A stretch of 64,000 nucleotides of DNA, from NCBI GenBank assembly GCA_011109175.1, contig RDEW01000036.1, positions 408,260 through 472,259 of the forward strand. The letters run 5' to 3'. Positions 39,310 through 50,960 of the stretch are shown here, piece by piece. How positions within the stretch are numbered: the stretch's first letter is position 1; each line of letters begins with the position of its first letter. Source of the stretch: Dicyema japonicum. Taxonomy: Eukaryota; Dicyemida; Rhombozoa; Dicyemidae. The translations under genes and the position numbers were made by a program. The notes under the pieces are model-generated. The model was not told where the DNA came from and did not search any database. It worked only from the letters and a program-made list of their open reading frames with translations.

Positions 39310-39963
39310 TCCAAAAATTAAATATGGAGAATATTACAGATGTGGGTATATCTCCGTAAATTTTGAAAATAATAATTCTCTCTTAATAAATTCTTTGATG
39401 GTAATATTTCAATAAATTTTCAAGTTCACACTTTATTGGATAAGGTTTGAATATAATTTAATTCAGCAAATGACTGTATCAAAGCTATATTAAGTGGGCG
39501 TTTTAAAATCACGTTTTATAAAAATCACATTCGTAAGAACGTAAAATGTACATTTCAATGGTAGATGAATTCCGAGAAATCTATAGAAACAAAGATTTAT
39601 TTTGAAAACAGTGGGATTAAGTTATCTCTTAAGTGGATGCGTTTTGAAATAATTTTTATATTTAATCTGTCTAAAGACAAATATTACATCTCCGAAATTA
39701 GGCTAATCATCGATCATTCGTATATTGGATCTTGGCGTCCTGTCATGATCAAATTGGTTGATGTTGAAAATTACTGTAACATTCATATGCTTAACGCAAA
39801 ATTTACCGATAATATATATATTGAATTTTCATTTTTTAAGGCACAAATTCTTCGGGATGATATGAAATTCCGGTATATTGGAAACGGTTTTAATTTTTGT
39901 ATATTTTAGAGTCGGACTGTTTTCTTAATGAAACAACTCAAATAATAAAACCAGTATAACACT
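39310..39963 (+). CDS. LAMP-like paralogue, partial or degenerate
   Basis: A first block (about 39,325-39,420) reads KYGEYYRCGYISVNFENNN then LLINSLMVIFQ, parallel to VGEYYQCKLFTICKEKSSLN of the 23-kb gene. A second block (39,565-39,886) reads EIIFIFNLSKDKYYISEIRL, VENYCNIHMLNAKF, then IYIEFSFFKAQILRDD and YIGN. A 23-nt GT-AG intron (39,887-39,909) then joins GN to ESDCFLNETTQIIKPV, at the same place and phase as intron 3 of the 23-kb gene (GN to AIDC). Two blocks suggest two LAMP-type domains or two decayed copies. The transmembrane segment and tail found in the 23-kb gene are not seen after the TAA at about 39,961. It may be a pseudogene. Confidence 0.5.
39887..39909 (+). other. Ultra-short intron in the LAMP-like paralogue (23 nt)
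   Basis: Phase-1 GT-AG intron (donor GTTTTA, acceptor TTTTAG). Its position relative to the Cys-containing exon is the same as in the gene at 23.1 kb. Confidence 0.75.
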
Positions 39964-40479
39964 AATGTAGCATGGTTTATCAATTTGGTAATAATGGGTT
40001 AATTTAAATGATTCAAAATTATAAATTTATGCTGTTGATTTTAAGTTAGTTTTTATCTTAAACGTTATTTCTTAAACTTTCTCTTATTGATCAAAATGAT
40101 GCTCTGGTACATCACACTCCGATGGACCATATAAACTAAAATCTACCATTTTCCTACTGGAGGACCATCTATCAATGAGGAACCTATAATTTTTTAAATG
40201 AGTTGTTACCAAATATAAATATAAACTTTGTCATTAAAACCGGACTCGAATCGGGAGCAGGCGAAGATCCACCAGACACCTCACTTAAAATCCAAGACAA
40301 AAATTTTACATTATCGCATAACGACAAAGACTAACCAAACCGACAAGTAGACCCATCTGCTAGATAACCCTCCCCGTGGTCATGTATTAGAGTGCATGCT
40401 CGACAGAGAGACAAGACGTTCAATTACGATGTCATCATCAGACGTTACGTTCAGACAAAAGGCCGAAGTAAAGAATATT

Positions 40480-40775
40480 ATTATTATTATTCCCCCAGGA
40501 TCACTGGGTCAAAGAGAAAGAAATAAAAGTTCTCATCTAACTAAGTGATCGCAGACCGACAAAGGTGAGGACGAGTCCGGCGGGGTCGAGAATCCTGAAC
40601 AGCTCTTCTCATTGGACATGGCTTCGGCTCAAAATTTCTGTATGATTGTAGATAATTCGATAGTATTTGGAATAGAGGGCAGCTTGGTAGAACAGCCTCC
40701 TTTAATAGTTTCCGTTGTAGTTCAATTAAAAAATTTTCAATAGGTTGGATATTGTGATCTGGTCCAATTAACCTT
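40480..40775 (-). pseudogene. LINE family B, RT C-terminus and 3' end, copy 2
   Basis: The tail is at the left (ATT repeats, then CCCCCAGGATCACTGGGTCA). The minus frame 40,798-40,541 reads IGPDHNIQPIENFLIELQRK, LLKEAVLPSCP and then a basic end with RRTRPH. It parallels 29,130-29,400 closely and is 5'-truncated where the 40-bp tandem repeat begins. Confidence 0.8.
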
Positions 40776-40884
40776 AATTTATTCAATTTATAAAACAAGA
40801 CATTAAAAGAATATTAATTTATTCAATTTATAAAACAAGACATTAAAAGAATATTAATTTATTCAATTTATAAAACAAGACATT
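40776..40884. repeat. Tandem repeat, 40-bp unit, about 2.7 copies
   Basis: The unit runs AATTTATTCAATTTATAAAA, then CAAGACATTAAAAGAATATT. It sits exactly at the 5'-truncated end of the family B copy. Confidence 0.9.
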
Positions 40885-41127
40885 GATCAAACAATTAAAT
40901 TATAATTTACATAAAATTGCTAATTTTCGAATTATTTAAATAATAATTTAATATATTTTTCGCGTGTTAGTGATGGCAGAAAGAGAATGGAATATTTAAT
41001 TTCCACAGAAGGACAGTTCCAATAAAGAATAAAAAGGTAACAGACCCATTTATGGACAGTCAGGGGTGTTAACCAAGAAAAAGTCAAAATAAAAAAGATA
41101 TATCAGTGGAATAACTCAAGAGGATTC

Positions 41128-41570
41128 TTGAAGACAAATAGAGGAATCAAGACCTCCCAGACTGATTCTAATCTTCCCCAGATTACCAACCATAAAGAAA
41201 TAAAATTTTCAGTAGATCCTCCATCGTTCAGAACCTTCTCCCTCGTTTGTGGTTTTCAAAATTTTAGAGATAATCGTCTTAAACGAAATTCAATTAACAC
41301 CGCCGTCGGCAATAATCACCATGGTATCCCCTCACTTCACTTGACAATTACCTGTCAACTCTTGTTTAGTTCGTTTTTTTAGTAACTTAGAATTTGTAGA
41401 CTCTATGGATGTTCCTGTAGATGTCAAGGACTGGCGTCGTTTTCTCCAAAAAATACAGGTTAGGGATCTGTTATTTATTGGAGACATGGCAGATGGATTG
41501 TTTATGAGGAATGGCATTGTCTCGGTTGTCAAAGACTTTGATTTACGTACTTTGGAAGAAGTGCCTTAGT
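41128..41570 (+). CDS. Unassigned reading frames, possibly one small spliced gene
   Basis: Two plus-strand frames follow each other: 41,128-41,382 (KFSVDPPSFRTFSLVCGFQN, then NTAVGNNHHGIPSLHL) and one overlapping to about 41,568 (DVPVDVKDWRRFLQKIQVRD, LLFIGDMADGLFM, DLRTLEEVP). Their composition looks more protein-like than the surroundings and they match none of the LINEs here. I recognise no family and the joining is guesswork. Confidence 0.25.
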
Positions 41571-42887
41571 TTTGAGGATATTCAATGTTTCATGTCTGAA
41601 CTTAATGGAAATTTCGTTGATGGTTGAAAATGACGTGTTATTGTATAATCCGTTCTATCAGATATGATAAATAACGTTTATGAAATGTTTTTAACTAAAA
41701 TAGTTGACTTGCAAATTTTTAATATTTAAGAAAGATTTCGTGTCTACCAACACGCCTCTACGACTGGTTTACAAGACTATTTGAATAGAATTGGACAATT
41801 AACATTGTCGATTTGCTCTTCTGCTTTCAGAGGGCCAGAAATTGGTTCTTCTTGTTTCGTCCCGATTCGACTTCGATTTTGGCGTCATCCCAGTTATATT
41901 TAACTGAGCGTCCACTTTTAGTAGTTACTTTCACGCTAGCTATTAGTTACCTCCACTTGATGGTATCCGTGAGTAAATGAATAATTGGTGAGATTTTCTC
42001 ACGAGCACTCTGTGTGCATTACATACAGAGTTTGGGTACATCTTTAAAACTTGATCACTCCAGATAAAGAAGTCAGTCTTAAAACTGATATGATTGCGAA
42101 ATATACCGATTCTCATGAGAGAGTTGATGATACAATTGTAGATGTTCCTAATGAGGGATCTCGAAAATAGTTTATTTGTGTTGCCTGTTGTCAATAATCG
42201 CTGTATATTCAAAATATGTGATTAAAGTCATCTAATAAAATAAAAGTTGTATTAGATGCAGAAATTCGGAGATTATCGTAGATTAGTGTACATAGCCATT
42301 TCTTCAGAATGTCAAAAGATTCTACCAGAAAATCAGTTTTTCCACTAATTATTATAAATAAGCAATTCTTTGAAGCGTAGCAATGTTTGAAAAATAATCA
42401 TCCAATCGAGACACAGGATTTATTTTAAAGAAAATAACAGCTATAATACATAATTATGGAAGCGAATAAAGCAGAGCTTCAGTTCGTTTTGAATTCGCAC
42501 CCAAAAATTTAGAAAACCAACCTCGCACAACCGATTTTAAATCTAATAGAATTCGAATTTTATTAAAAATAATTAGTTAGGTTCTTGAGACTTTTCCTGC
42601 CTTTTAGTTTTAATTCTTCTAAACGTGGTTTTTTGTTTGCTAGTGATATTCTGATATCTTTTTTAAGGTTAAAAGCGTTTCGGTACTTATTTTTTATATA
42701 TAGTAGAGATGAAATCCAGATTCAAATAGCCAAGTTGTTGCAAATTGAACCAGAACTTACTGTGTTTTTGTAAGGGTCGGAAACCCAACTTGAAATCTCC
42801 TAAGAATTTTTGTCAATGCAGGTAAATCCAAGCATCGGAAGCGTTTCTTGGATATCGTGACCATTAGCCTTCAAACATTCAAGTTAT

Positions 42888-43201
42888 ATATATAAAGTTT
42901 TTTCACGAGAGCCATAGTATTTATAGCTCCGCATAGGCAGGACACACACTTTATTTAAGTAAAGAACAGTTAATTTTAACTAATAGTAGAACCATGGAAT
43001 GATCTTCACTTCTTTTATTCTTTTTCTCGTGTGAGTGTCCTTTCTAGACAATCCAGTTCCGCAGTGAGTATTCACTGATGACGGCGTCACTCGTCAAACT
43101 CTTTCTGCATCGTAGATGCGTGGAACCTTCCACCAGGTGAACAGCAGCTAGATTCGAACCCGTAGCATAAGCCACTTAAGCCCAACACCTAACCACATGC
43201 C
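42888..43201 (-). mobile_element. tRNA-derived SINE, full-length, with target-site duplication
   Basis: On the minus strand it starts with a tRNA-like head (A box TGGTTAGGTGTTGGG, B box GGGTTCGAATCTAG). It continues through TTCACCTGGTGGAAGGTTCC and GACGAGTGACGCCGTCATCA, and ends GCGGAGCTATAAATACTATG, then GCTCTCGTGAAAAAACTTTA. The 14-bp AACATTCAAGTTAT occurs on both sides (42,874-42,887 and 43,202-43,215), proving retrotransposition. Confidence 0.92.
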
Positions 43202-43219
43202 AACATTCAAGTTATTATC

Positions 43220-44930
43220 CTGAAAGTTATTAAATGTGTAAAAGTTTTAAAGTAAAATGTCCGTCCAGCTTTGATGTTTTCAAATTTGAAATATAAAAAA
43301 TTTGCATCATAAAACACGCTCTGTCGTGTATCGACTTTGTCAATACTATTTTCGTAAAACTGTATTCAACATAGGATTCTTTCATTTTCGAATTTTAAGA
43401 CACGTTGACATAGATAACAACGAGTTTTTTTATTTTTAACATTGAATAATAAATTATTAAAAAATATAAATGTATTGAAATTTTTTTTATATAATTTATT
43501 TAAGAACATTTGCTTATATGTACAAGTAATCATGATTTTTAAAATTATTTCTCTCATCTAAAAATTTCTTGCATCCATAAAGAGTGCGATAACCCCTAAT
43601 TGGGAAGCGCTGGGGTAAAGGCATCAAGATTTTTTTTATCACGTGCAAGTCCCAGTAGAAAATTCAGTGCCGCAATGAACAATCACTGCAAATAGAATCA
43701 TTTGTAAGGCAGAGGCATCGTAGCTGCATGAAACTTTCAACAGGAATAAACAAAAGTGACATTGACTCAAAGTAATCTGGAACAGTAGCTAAGTGCTCTT
43801 TCTGTTGCAAATATCATGCCACGTTATATTAATTCTTATAAAACACATATTACATTTTAGTATTCAAATTTGAACGTAGTTATCAAAGAAGCTATCTAAG
43901 AAACAGGATTCACTTGCCTATTTGAATCCGTCGGACTGTGCAGTCACGATTGTATAGTCAAATAGTGTCACCTTGCACTTTGTCGAAACAATCGACAAAC
44001 TAAAAAAAACAAATATCTCCTGCTTCATTACCTCTACTTGGTGCTATTTTTTGAAATCAACACAGTATTTTACATTCGACTCGTTAAAGATTTATGAAGA
44101 TATATGTTACTTCAATAGAGAGGACTTCGTAATTTTTTGTCCATAATGAAACAATCTTCAGACATCATTCCGAACAGGCGTAAAAGAGGATCGTCCCCGA
44201 AGTTGTAGAAACACCCTATTGATTGGAGGAAAAAATTATAATTTCCATGTCATCTTGCCAGTGAGGAGAGATGTGTTTTTTCATATTTTTCTTAAAAAAT
44301 TAGAAAACCAATTTGGGGAAGAGGTTAATCATGGGAAAAAATTGAGGATAGTTATGAAAAAGTGCATCGAGTTCATCTGCAGATAATTTTTGGAGACAAT
44401 TCGTGGAGGGGGCCCGGTCACTACCGGATCGCCTGAAACGAGTCCAGTAGTTAATAATTTCCTAATGATCCACAACATTACTTTGATAGCAAAAATATCA
44501 TTTTAACTCCGAAAGTCTTGTGGTGTTTAATTTAGCTTTATCTCCCCAGTAAAAAGTCTATCGAATTATCAGTATGACTTTGATGTAAGTCTGACACAAA
44601 AAGTTATTTATTAACTCCAGTAAATAATAAAGAAACTGTGTGGAATATAATTTAACTAGGGCTGACCACTTGAATAATAACTGATTAAATATAAATTGTC
44701 AATTTAATATTAAATGTCATCGTCCGTTGAAGGAATTTTACCTATTTTCCAATATTTTCGAGTTTTTGGTTGAGTTGGACAAAATATTTATTAATAATTT
44801 AATGAAATGTATTACATCTTTAAAACATTAGAAAAAACAATTTACAGAGATTCCAGATAACCAACATAGTGTGCGTATCACTATCGATTAGTATATCTAT
44901 TGTTTTTATGGTTTGTCAAACTATTATTAC
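43220..44930. other. No gene recognised
   Basis: AT-rich sequence without convincing frames. Around 44,690-44,790, ATTTTACCTATTTTCCAATA and GAGTTTTTGGTTGAGTT resemble 36,855-36,905, which suggests one more old repeat. Confidence 0.45.
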
Positions 44931-44936
44931 AAACAA

Positions 44937-45249
44937 TAATAATAATAACAGCCTTTTTCACGGAACCGTGGGTTTAGCTCCGCATAGGCAAAACACACAC
45001 TTTATAAAGAACATTTAATTTCCACTAATAGAACCAAGGAAAGATCTTCACTTCTATTTTCTTTTTCTTGAGTGTGAATCCTTTCTAGACAATCCAGCTC
45101 CGCAGTGAGAGTACATTGATGACGGCGTCACTCGTCAAGCCTTTTTAGTATAGTAGATGCGTGGAACCTTCTACCAGGTGAACAGCAGCGAGATTCGAAC
45201 CCGTAACCTAAGCCACTTCAGCCCGACTCCTAACCACTATGCCACCGGC
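44937..45249 (-). mobile_element. tRNA-derived SINE, full-length, with target-site duplication
   Basis: Same family and orientation as 42,888-43,201: head with TGGTTAGGAGTCGGGCTGAA and GGGTTCGAATCTCGC, and a tail passing through GCGGAGCTAAACCCACGGTT to an AAT/ATT run at the left. The flanking duplication is TATTACAAACAA (44,925-44,936 and 45,250-45,261). The overlapping plus-strand frame is not a gene. Confidence 0.92.
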
Positions 45250-45719
45250 TATTACAAACAAATAAATTTTTTTAAATTTGTAATAATAGAGATATTTATG
45301 CCTTTTAGTTCTGTCCCATCTTCAGATCGGATTTTGTATTTTTCTTGTATGACTTCGATGACCAAATATTTCTTTGCCAAAATTTGGTCAAATAGTGCAT
45401 CTTCATCTTGCCTCAGGAGTATATAGTCTCCAGGTAAATAATTTCTTCATCGAACTTCTGCGTTCTTGCATTTTAAGCCTGCGCATTACAGCATGAGATA
45501 GGATTCTTTACGTGCTTCTTCTAGTTCTTAGTCAAAATTATATCCGAGCAGAAATTGTAGATGTTCATCAGGCAGACCGTACGATTGATTAACACCCATG
45601 AAAAGATAAAATGGTACTGCTTTCCATACGTTCAGATCCACGTTTAGTTTTCTTTACACCAATCCTTTGTCTGTTGTTCCATATTTGTGTTCATCATCAC
45701 AGTCTGAAGTAGGGGGCAC

Positions 45720-46010
45720 CCATTGAGTACACATTGCCAGAATGAAAAAATTCAAGTGATCCCGGCCTTCTTCAGCAGTCTTCACATGCTCAGACTTGAA
45801 GGAAATGCCGTTCAGGGGGAGCTCCTTAGGATGGTGTTGAATAGTGATCCTTTTTGGAATATATCTGACGCCATCAAAGATGGTAAATTATATGATGTAC
45901 TTTAACATTTCAAGCTCATTGGAGCCGAAAGGGAAGTGGGGAAGAGAAGAAACAACAAAAACTTCAATTCAAGTAGTCACGTAGCATCACATTGACGTTG
46001 TCGCACATGT
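45720..46010 (+). repeat. Dispersed repeat R3, copy 1
   Basis: It matches 51,915-52,200 with changes: GTGATCCxGGCxTxCxTCAG, GCAGTCTTCACATG, CATTGGAGCC, AATTCAAGTAGTCAC and TAGCATCACA. A short frame is present in both, but it is not conserved through its end, so I treat this as a repeat and not a gene. Confidence 0.7.
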
Positions 46011-46289
46011 AAGTTTTGTTGAATAAATTTTTTTAATATGATATTTTTATATAATTTACTTATTGGTGTAGCGAGCACCACCGAATATTTAAAAAGAACG
46101 AAGTACCACGGCATCCTGGGCCGGTTCGTTTTCCAGCCGATCTTCATTGAGGCGTCTAGCGTCAGATTTTATCAGATTAATCGGACGGCTTGTAGGGAAG
46201 ATTCTCTGTATTATTAGAGAGTTGTCAGAACAATAATACATGTAAAAACAGAGATTAACGGGAATAAAGTGGTTCATAATAGATTTAAA

Positions 46290-49250
46290 TAGTTTGTGAC
46301 AACTATTAATAAATTTGCAAGATATCGTTTAAATATTGGATTTCGAAGTTGTAAATTTTTCTTGTCAAAAATTTTCTTTTGATCGGTGACCGCTTATATA
46401 AAATTGACAATGTTCGATGGTATGTGGCCGTGAATTAACTTTTCTTTAAACCACATTGGAAAAGAATGTTCTTGAATTTGTGAGGGATTATTAAGAAGGC
46501 ATTTCACAAAGGAAATAAATTTTTTTTATTTGAATATCGTGGTGTAGCAGATAAGAATAATGATTATTTCTATGTGAAATGATGGTCGATATCTCCTGAT
46601 AGACATGTAGCCTGGGAATGTAGAAAGCATACATCCATGTCGTGTTTTTGTAAAAGATTTTTGAATTAAATTATTTTCCATTGATATTAAGTCGTCTGCT
46701 AGACACAACTGGGGAGCTTAGTTTGATTTCACCTGAGATTATCAATAATTTATCATGTTAGATTAGTGAGGGGAACAAGAGTGCCTTTCGATAATAAAAC
46801 ACTTCTTTAATAAGGATGAGCTCTGGAATGGATCAGTTGCATACTAAGTGCCTTCAAAACGTTTTGCACTGACAAAGCACATGATGAGATGTTTACCCAG
46901 GTTCACTTAGTTAAAAAGAAAACATAGTTTTTTGCCAACTAAGCAATCTCAAACCGACAAACTGGCAGTCGAGGTTAAACCGTTCTCTTTAAAAAACTTG
47001 GAGTATTCTCTAGGATGGTTTTGAGATATTTGATAAGGGTTTCTTAGAGTCGACTAATTGGAAGGTTAGTTGTTTTCGCAAATCTAATGTAAGTGTTTCA
47101 AGAGTCATACACTTGGAACTATAACCAGTGACTCCGTTGGTAGCTTCATGGATTTTGGAGAGTTAGAGAATTATCTTGATCAACACTTGACTGGAGTACA
47201 AAAAGGACAGATATGCATGGTCCTTTGGTGAAGGGGTTCGAGTCCACCAAAGCTAACGGGTAAGGATGCTTGATCCCACCCCTGGTCGTAAAATTTAGCA
47301 TTTTTAAGACATTCGAAAGTTGTCCGGAAGATGGAATCGATAGTGCTGATCAGTTGCATTTTCAGGTAATGAGGTGCCCCGAAGAAAGTAGTTTAAATTT
47401 TTTGCTGACAAGACGTTTCTCAGCAGGAAAGAGATGTATGTGCGTCCAGCATCTCCAGACATTGAATGTTGTTTTTAGTTGTTCTTTTGTTCTGAGACGT
47501 TCAAAATGGGACGAAATAAATAAATCAATAATACTAGAATTCCATCATTGATATTTTTAATATAAATAAATTAATAATAAAATTTTTAAACTTGTTCAAC
47601 CTTGTTTAAATGTTAAATTTTTAAATTTATTTTAGAAAAGTTAGTTGAAAGTTCAATTGAAGTCTTTCTGGACTTCTTGTCTATGTAGTGTACGTGGCTA
47701 ATTGATTGGTTTTCTGTTTGTTTTGTAAGTTCCTTCATTTCTCTTCCTACTAGAGTTGCGACATGTGATTCACCTGTATCAGGTGACGCCTAGTGCCAGG
47801 CTGACACGTAAAAGGATCATTTTCTCTCCCCATCCACTGAGGGTTTCACAGTTGAAATAATGGACGTTTTTCATGCTGCTTCTGGATGGACTTGTGTGAG
47901 TCGAACGGTGTATCCGGGGTTAATAAATAAATCTTAGAAAGTAAGATCCCAAGGTGAGGTTTATGTAATGGAAAGATTACCTACTCCTTATCGGAAGTGG
48001 GTGTTTTTCTTGAAGATTTAAAGGGGTATGACCGTAAGTTAAATCCAAAAATTATAATATGTAGGGAAAAAGGCAGGCCTGTAAAAAGATGTATTTGAGA
48101 GAAATATGCATCTCCAAATCAAGTCTATACTGATTGAAATGAAAAAAGAAGAAATTCTATATAAAGGTTGCTCTACGTCAATTAGGTGACGGAACCTATT
48201 AGATACGATAGTTTATGAAGTCTTTCGTTCTAAGGTTTCGATTAATGAATTTACATTCTAACATTGAGTTTATTGTGGCTCACCGATTTATGAAAATTTG
48301 ATGTAGAAATTCAAAACCTTCAAGATATAGCACTTAAAAATATGGCCAAGAAAACATCTTAAATTGTGATGAAATTGCAATTTTAATAAATCCTTGTCGA
48401 AATAAAGTTTGTTAAAAAGTGAATAATCCATCGGTTTCTCACTTCTTTTTTGTGGCAAGTCACTGGAGAAAATATAAACTGCTTACAATGGGGCGGTCAA
48501 GTCGCCAAAAGTATCGAGAGGAGTGAATCTAAAAGCCATTGAATATGATCCTTCAGCCGAAGCTTGGATAACAAAAAGTATTTTTGAAAATTCGTTATTT
48601 AACCAAGAAATTGTGAAAAGAAAAAAATAGCTGATAAAAAAGTTCAAATAGTAGAAGCTATAAAAGCGGTCACAAAATTCGACGAAATAAACAAATCAGT
48701 GATACTAGAATTCAATCTTACTGTTGGAAAGTCAAAATGGCAATAAAGTTCATTGCCAACATTAACCACCACAGACTTCCAAATGCTTGTTATTAGTGAT
48801 ATTCTATCCCCCAGGTTATAAACTATCAGCAAAACCAACATTCCGGTTGCTGAGATGACTCCGACTCTGTCTTTTATTATCATTGCTTTTGACACGTTTA
48901 GCTTTGGTTTTGAAACTTGTTGACAGTCTGTCACGTGAATGAGGCTAGTCAATGTGATTTAATGTATTATGGGAATAATAAATTTCAAATCTCTAGAAGG
49001 AAAGAACTGAGAAAGATTGTAACAGTCGTCTGAACCCCTTCATGAGTAGAAATTAATAAAATTGAATCAATCTCAAGTCGTTTTCTTTTCGATTAACTGA
49101 AGGAGTAATCGTTTTACCATTGCGTTAGTACAATACCTAATTTCCAAGCAATCGATGAGCTAGCACCTGCATCACATATGCATTCATCCTGGGAACCTTT
49201 TCCGACCTTCGGCCTTTTTAGTAAAGGATCTTTGTTGACTAAATTGGGTG
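46290..49250. other. No gene recognised; scattered old debris
   Basis: Mostly anonymous. 46,920-47,000 resembles, on the minus strand, a decayed LINE 3' end. GACGAAATAAxxAAATCAxT followed by ATACTAGAATT occurs at both about 47,510 and 48,680. Minus frame 48,952-48,644 contains a hydrophobic stretch but has no family. Confidence 0.4.
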
Positions 49251-49261
49251 AATTTTACATC

Positions 49262-49600
49262 GCAGCCGCGGTGGCTTAGTGTTAGGTGTCGGGCTTAAGT
49301 GCTTAGGCTACGGGTTCGAATCTCGCTGCTGTTCACCTGGTGGAAGGTTCCACGCATCTACGATTGCAGAAATGGTTTGACGAGTGACGCCGTCATCAGT
49401 GAATACTCACTGCGAACTGGATTTGTCTAGAAAGGACACTCACACAAGAAAAGAAAAAAAAGTGAAAGAATCATTTCCTTTGGTTCTACGATTAGTTAAA
49501 ATTAACTGTTCTTTTACTTAAATAAAGTGTGTTGTCCTGCCTATGCGGAGCTATAAAATACTATGGCTCTCGTGAAAAGGCTTTATTATTATTATTATTA
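49262..49600 (+). mobile_element. tRNA-derived SINE, full-length, plus strand
   Basis: The head has A box TGGCTTAGTGTTAGG (about 49,272), B box GGGTTCGAATC (49,312-49,322) and a weak acceptor-stem pairing GCAGC/GCTGC. The body is shared with the other copies. The 3' end is TGCGGAGCTATAAAATACTA, TGGCTCTCGTGAAAAGGC and (ATT)n, matching the RTE-1 tail at 34,757-34,800. A Pol III promoter of this kind is expected to drive transcription. No clear target-site duplication was found. Confidence 0.93.
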
Positions 49601-49653
49601 GAAGACGCTTCTTTACAAAAAAAAGGAATTCATTGAGAGTTGAACTGTTTTTG

Positions 49654-49998
49654 TTAAGTTCCCCTCAATTTAACCATAAATTGACCACATACCTTCATGC
49701 ATCTAATGAGATGAAGACCACATGTCGACATCTTACTTGGGCCAGCCACATATTTTGACTTAATTTTTAAGAGCAAGAGAGAGAACGAATTATCAAAGCT
49801 AATTAATCCAAATGGATCGAGAATCTCTAAGTGACGATCAATACGTACGAAGCTATTTAACGTTCCGTCGGAATCCTTTAATGTTTGGAAATTCTTGTTG
49901 ATAAGACGTCCTTGACATTGTAACTCGTTAAACCCGGTCGGAGCTTTGGGCACAGGCAGCACTGGTAATCGAACCCGCACCACGAGTAGGTGACCCAC
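49654..49998 (-). CDS. Unassigned reading frame
   Basis: A 114-residue minus frame (NFQTLKDSDGTLNSFVRIDR, LEILDPFGLISF, KIKSKYVAGPSKMSTCGLHL). It looks moderately protein-like, with no family recognised. It could be an exon or a piece of an element not otherwise represented. Confidence 0.25.
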   Translation of the reverse strand: MGHLLVVRVRLPVLPVPKAPTGFNELQCQGRLINKNFQTLKDSDGTLNSFVRIDRHLEILDPFGLISFDNSFSLLLLKIKSKYVAGPSKMSTCGLHLIRCMKVCGQFMVKLRGT

Positions 49999-50229
49999 GT
50001 GAAACCCTTTTTACAACTCGTCATCCCTAAGGTCGCACAAACAAACGCAGTAGGTTAGGGACATCACTACCGACAATAAAATCAAAAACAGTGCGAGAAC
50101 AGAGATTGAAGTGACGTGTTGAATTTCACCTCAGTTCTGGTAAGCAAAATATAGAGCATTCTTAGTAATCTCAAATATAGTTACCTCAGTAAATAGTGAT
50201 CTTCACTGTTGAACCCATGATGTTGTCAC

Positions 50230-50960
50230 TATCTAGTCACTTTCTCAATTAAAGTGTTTGAACTCCAGCTGACCAGATGAAATTCTAGAAGAAATTGGGT
50301 CCCCGTGTCCGCATAGCTCTTACTCAAATATACAACCTTTCGATGAATGAATTCCAACAATATGGAGATTATCGCACATTCATTCTATTTTAAAGCCAAA
50401 TGAGTCTCCTTCCTCGTAAAAGCCAACTTCCTTACTATACAAATTTTCGAAGGTCTCGGAGAAACTAGATTCGGTCATACCTTCCACTAGAATCCTTCCA
50501 ACACGTTCTTAAGAGAGATTTATCGACAACTACCAACTTATGAACTTTCAAAATATATTTAGGACGGTTAACAAGATCATGTCGCTTTTTTCAAAATTCC
50601 TACCCAATGACGTACTACGAGGATCACCTTGTCACTTTTTTTCTCTCTTTGCATGATCTACAGTTCAATCTGACTCTAATTCACATAGACAACATCATCT
50701 TAGCTTACAAAGAAAAATACGTGTGACAGCTATAAAAAGATTAGAACCATTTCTTAACCAAGTAAATGGCTGAACACTACGACTACAGAGAAATCATCTA
50801 CAACGGTTTTCAGATTCAATAAAACTGACTGACTATAGCCCAGGACTTGTCTCTGTCGTAAAAGAAATCCACATTCGAGATCGCGTCAATGCTGAAGTTC
50901 AACTTTGTATAACTAATGCTTCTCAAAATCAAAAAATCTATTAATTTAACGCTAGAATAT
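50230..50960 (+). pseudogene. Heavily decayed Jockey/CR1-like RT fragment
   Basis: The best block is FLPNDVLRGSPCHFFSLF near 50,600, parallel to LLPNGVPQGSPLSPALFNLF. A YKEKYV stretch follows where YADDLIIA is expected. Everything is frame-broken. Confidence 0.4.

Noticed and set aside
47215-47250. GGTTCGAGTCC as a tRNA T-arm
   Set aside because: The arm does not pair well and there is no D-arm or acceptor stem at the right distance.
49262-49335. A tRNA gene (A and B boxes present)
   Set aside because: The stem pairings are poor and the sequence continues into a 340-bp body repeated at three other sites, so it is the head of a SINE.
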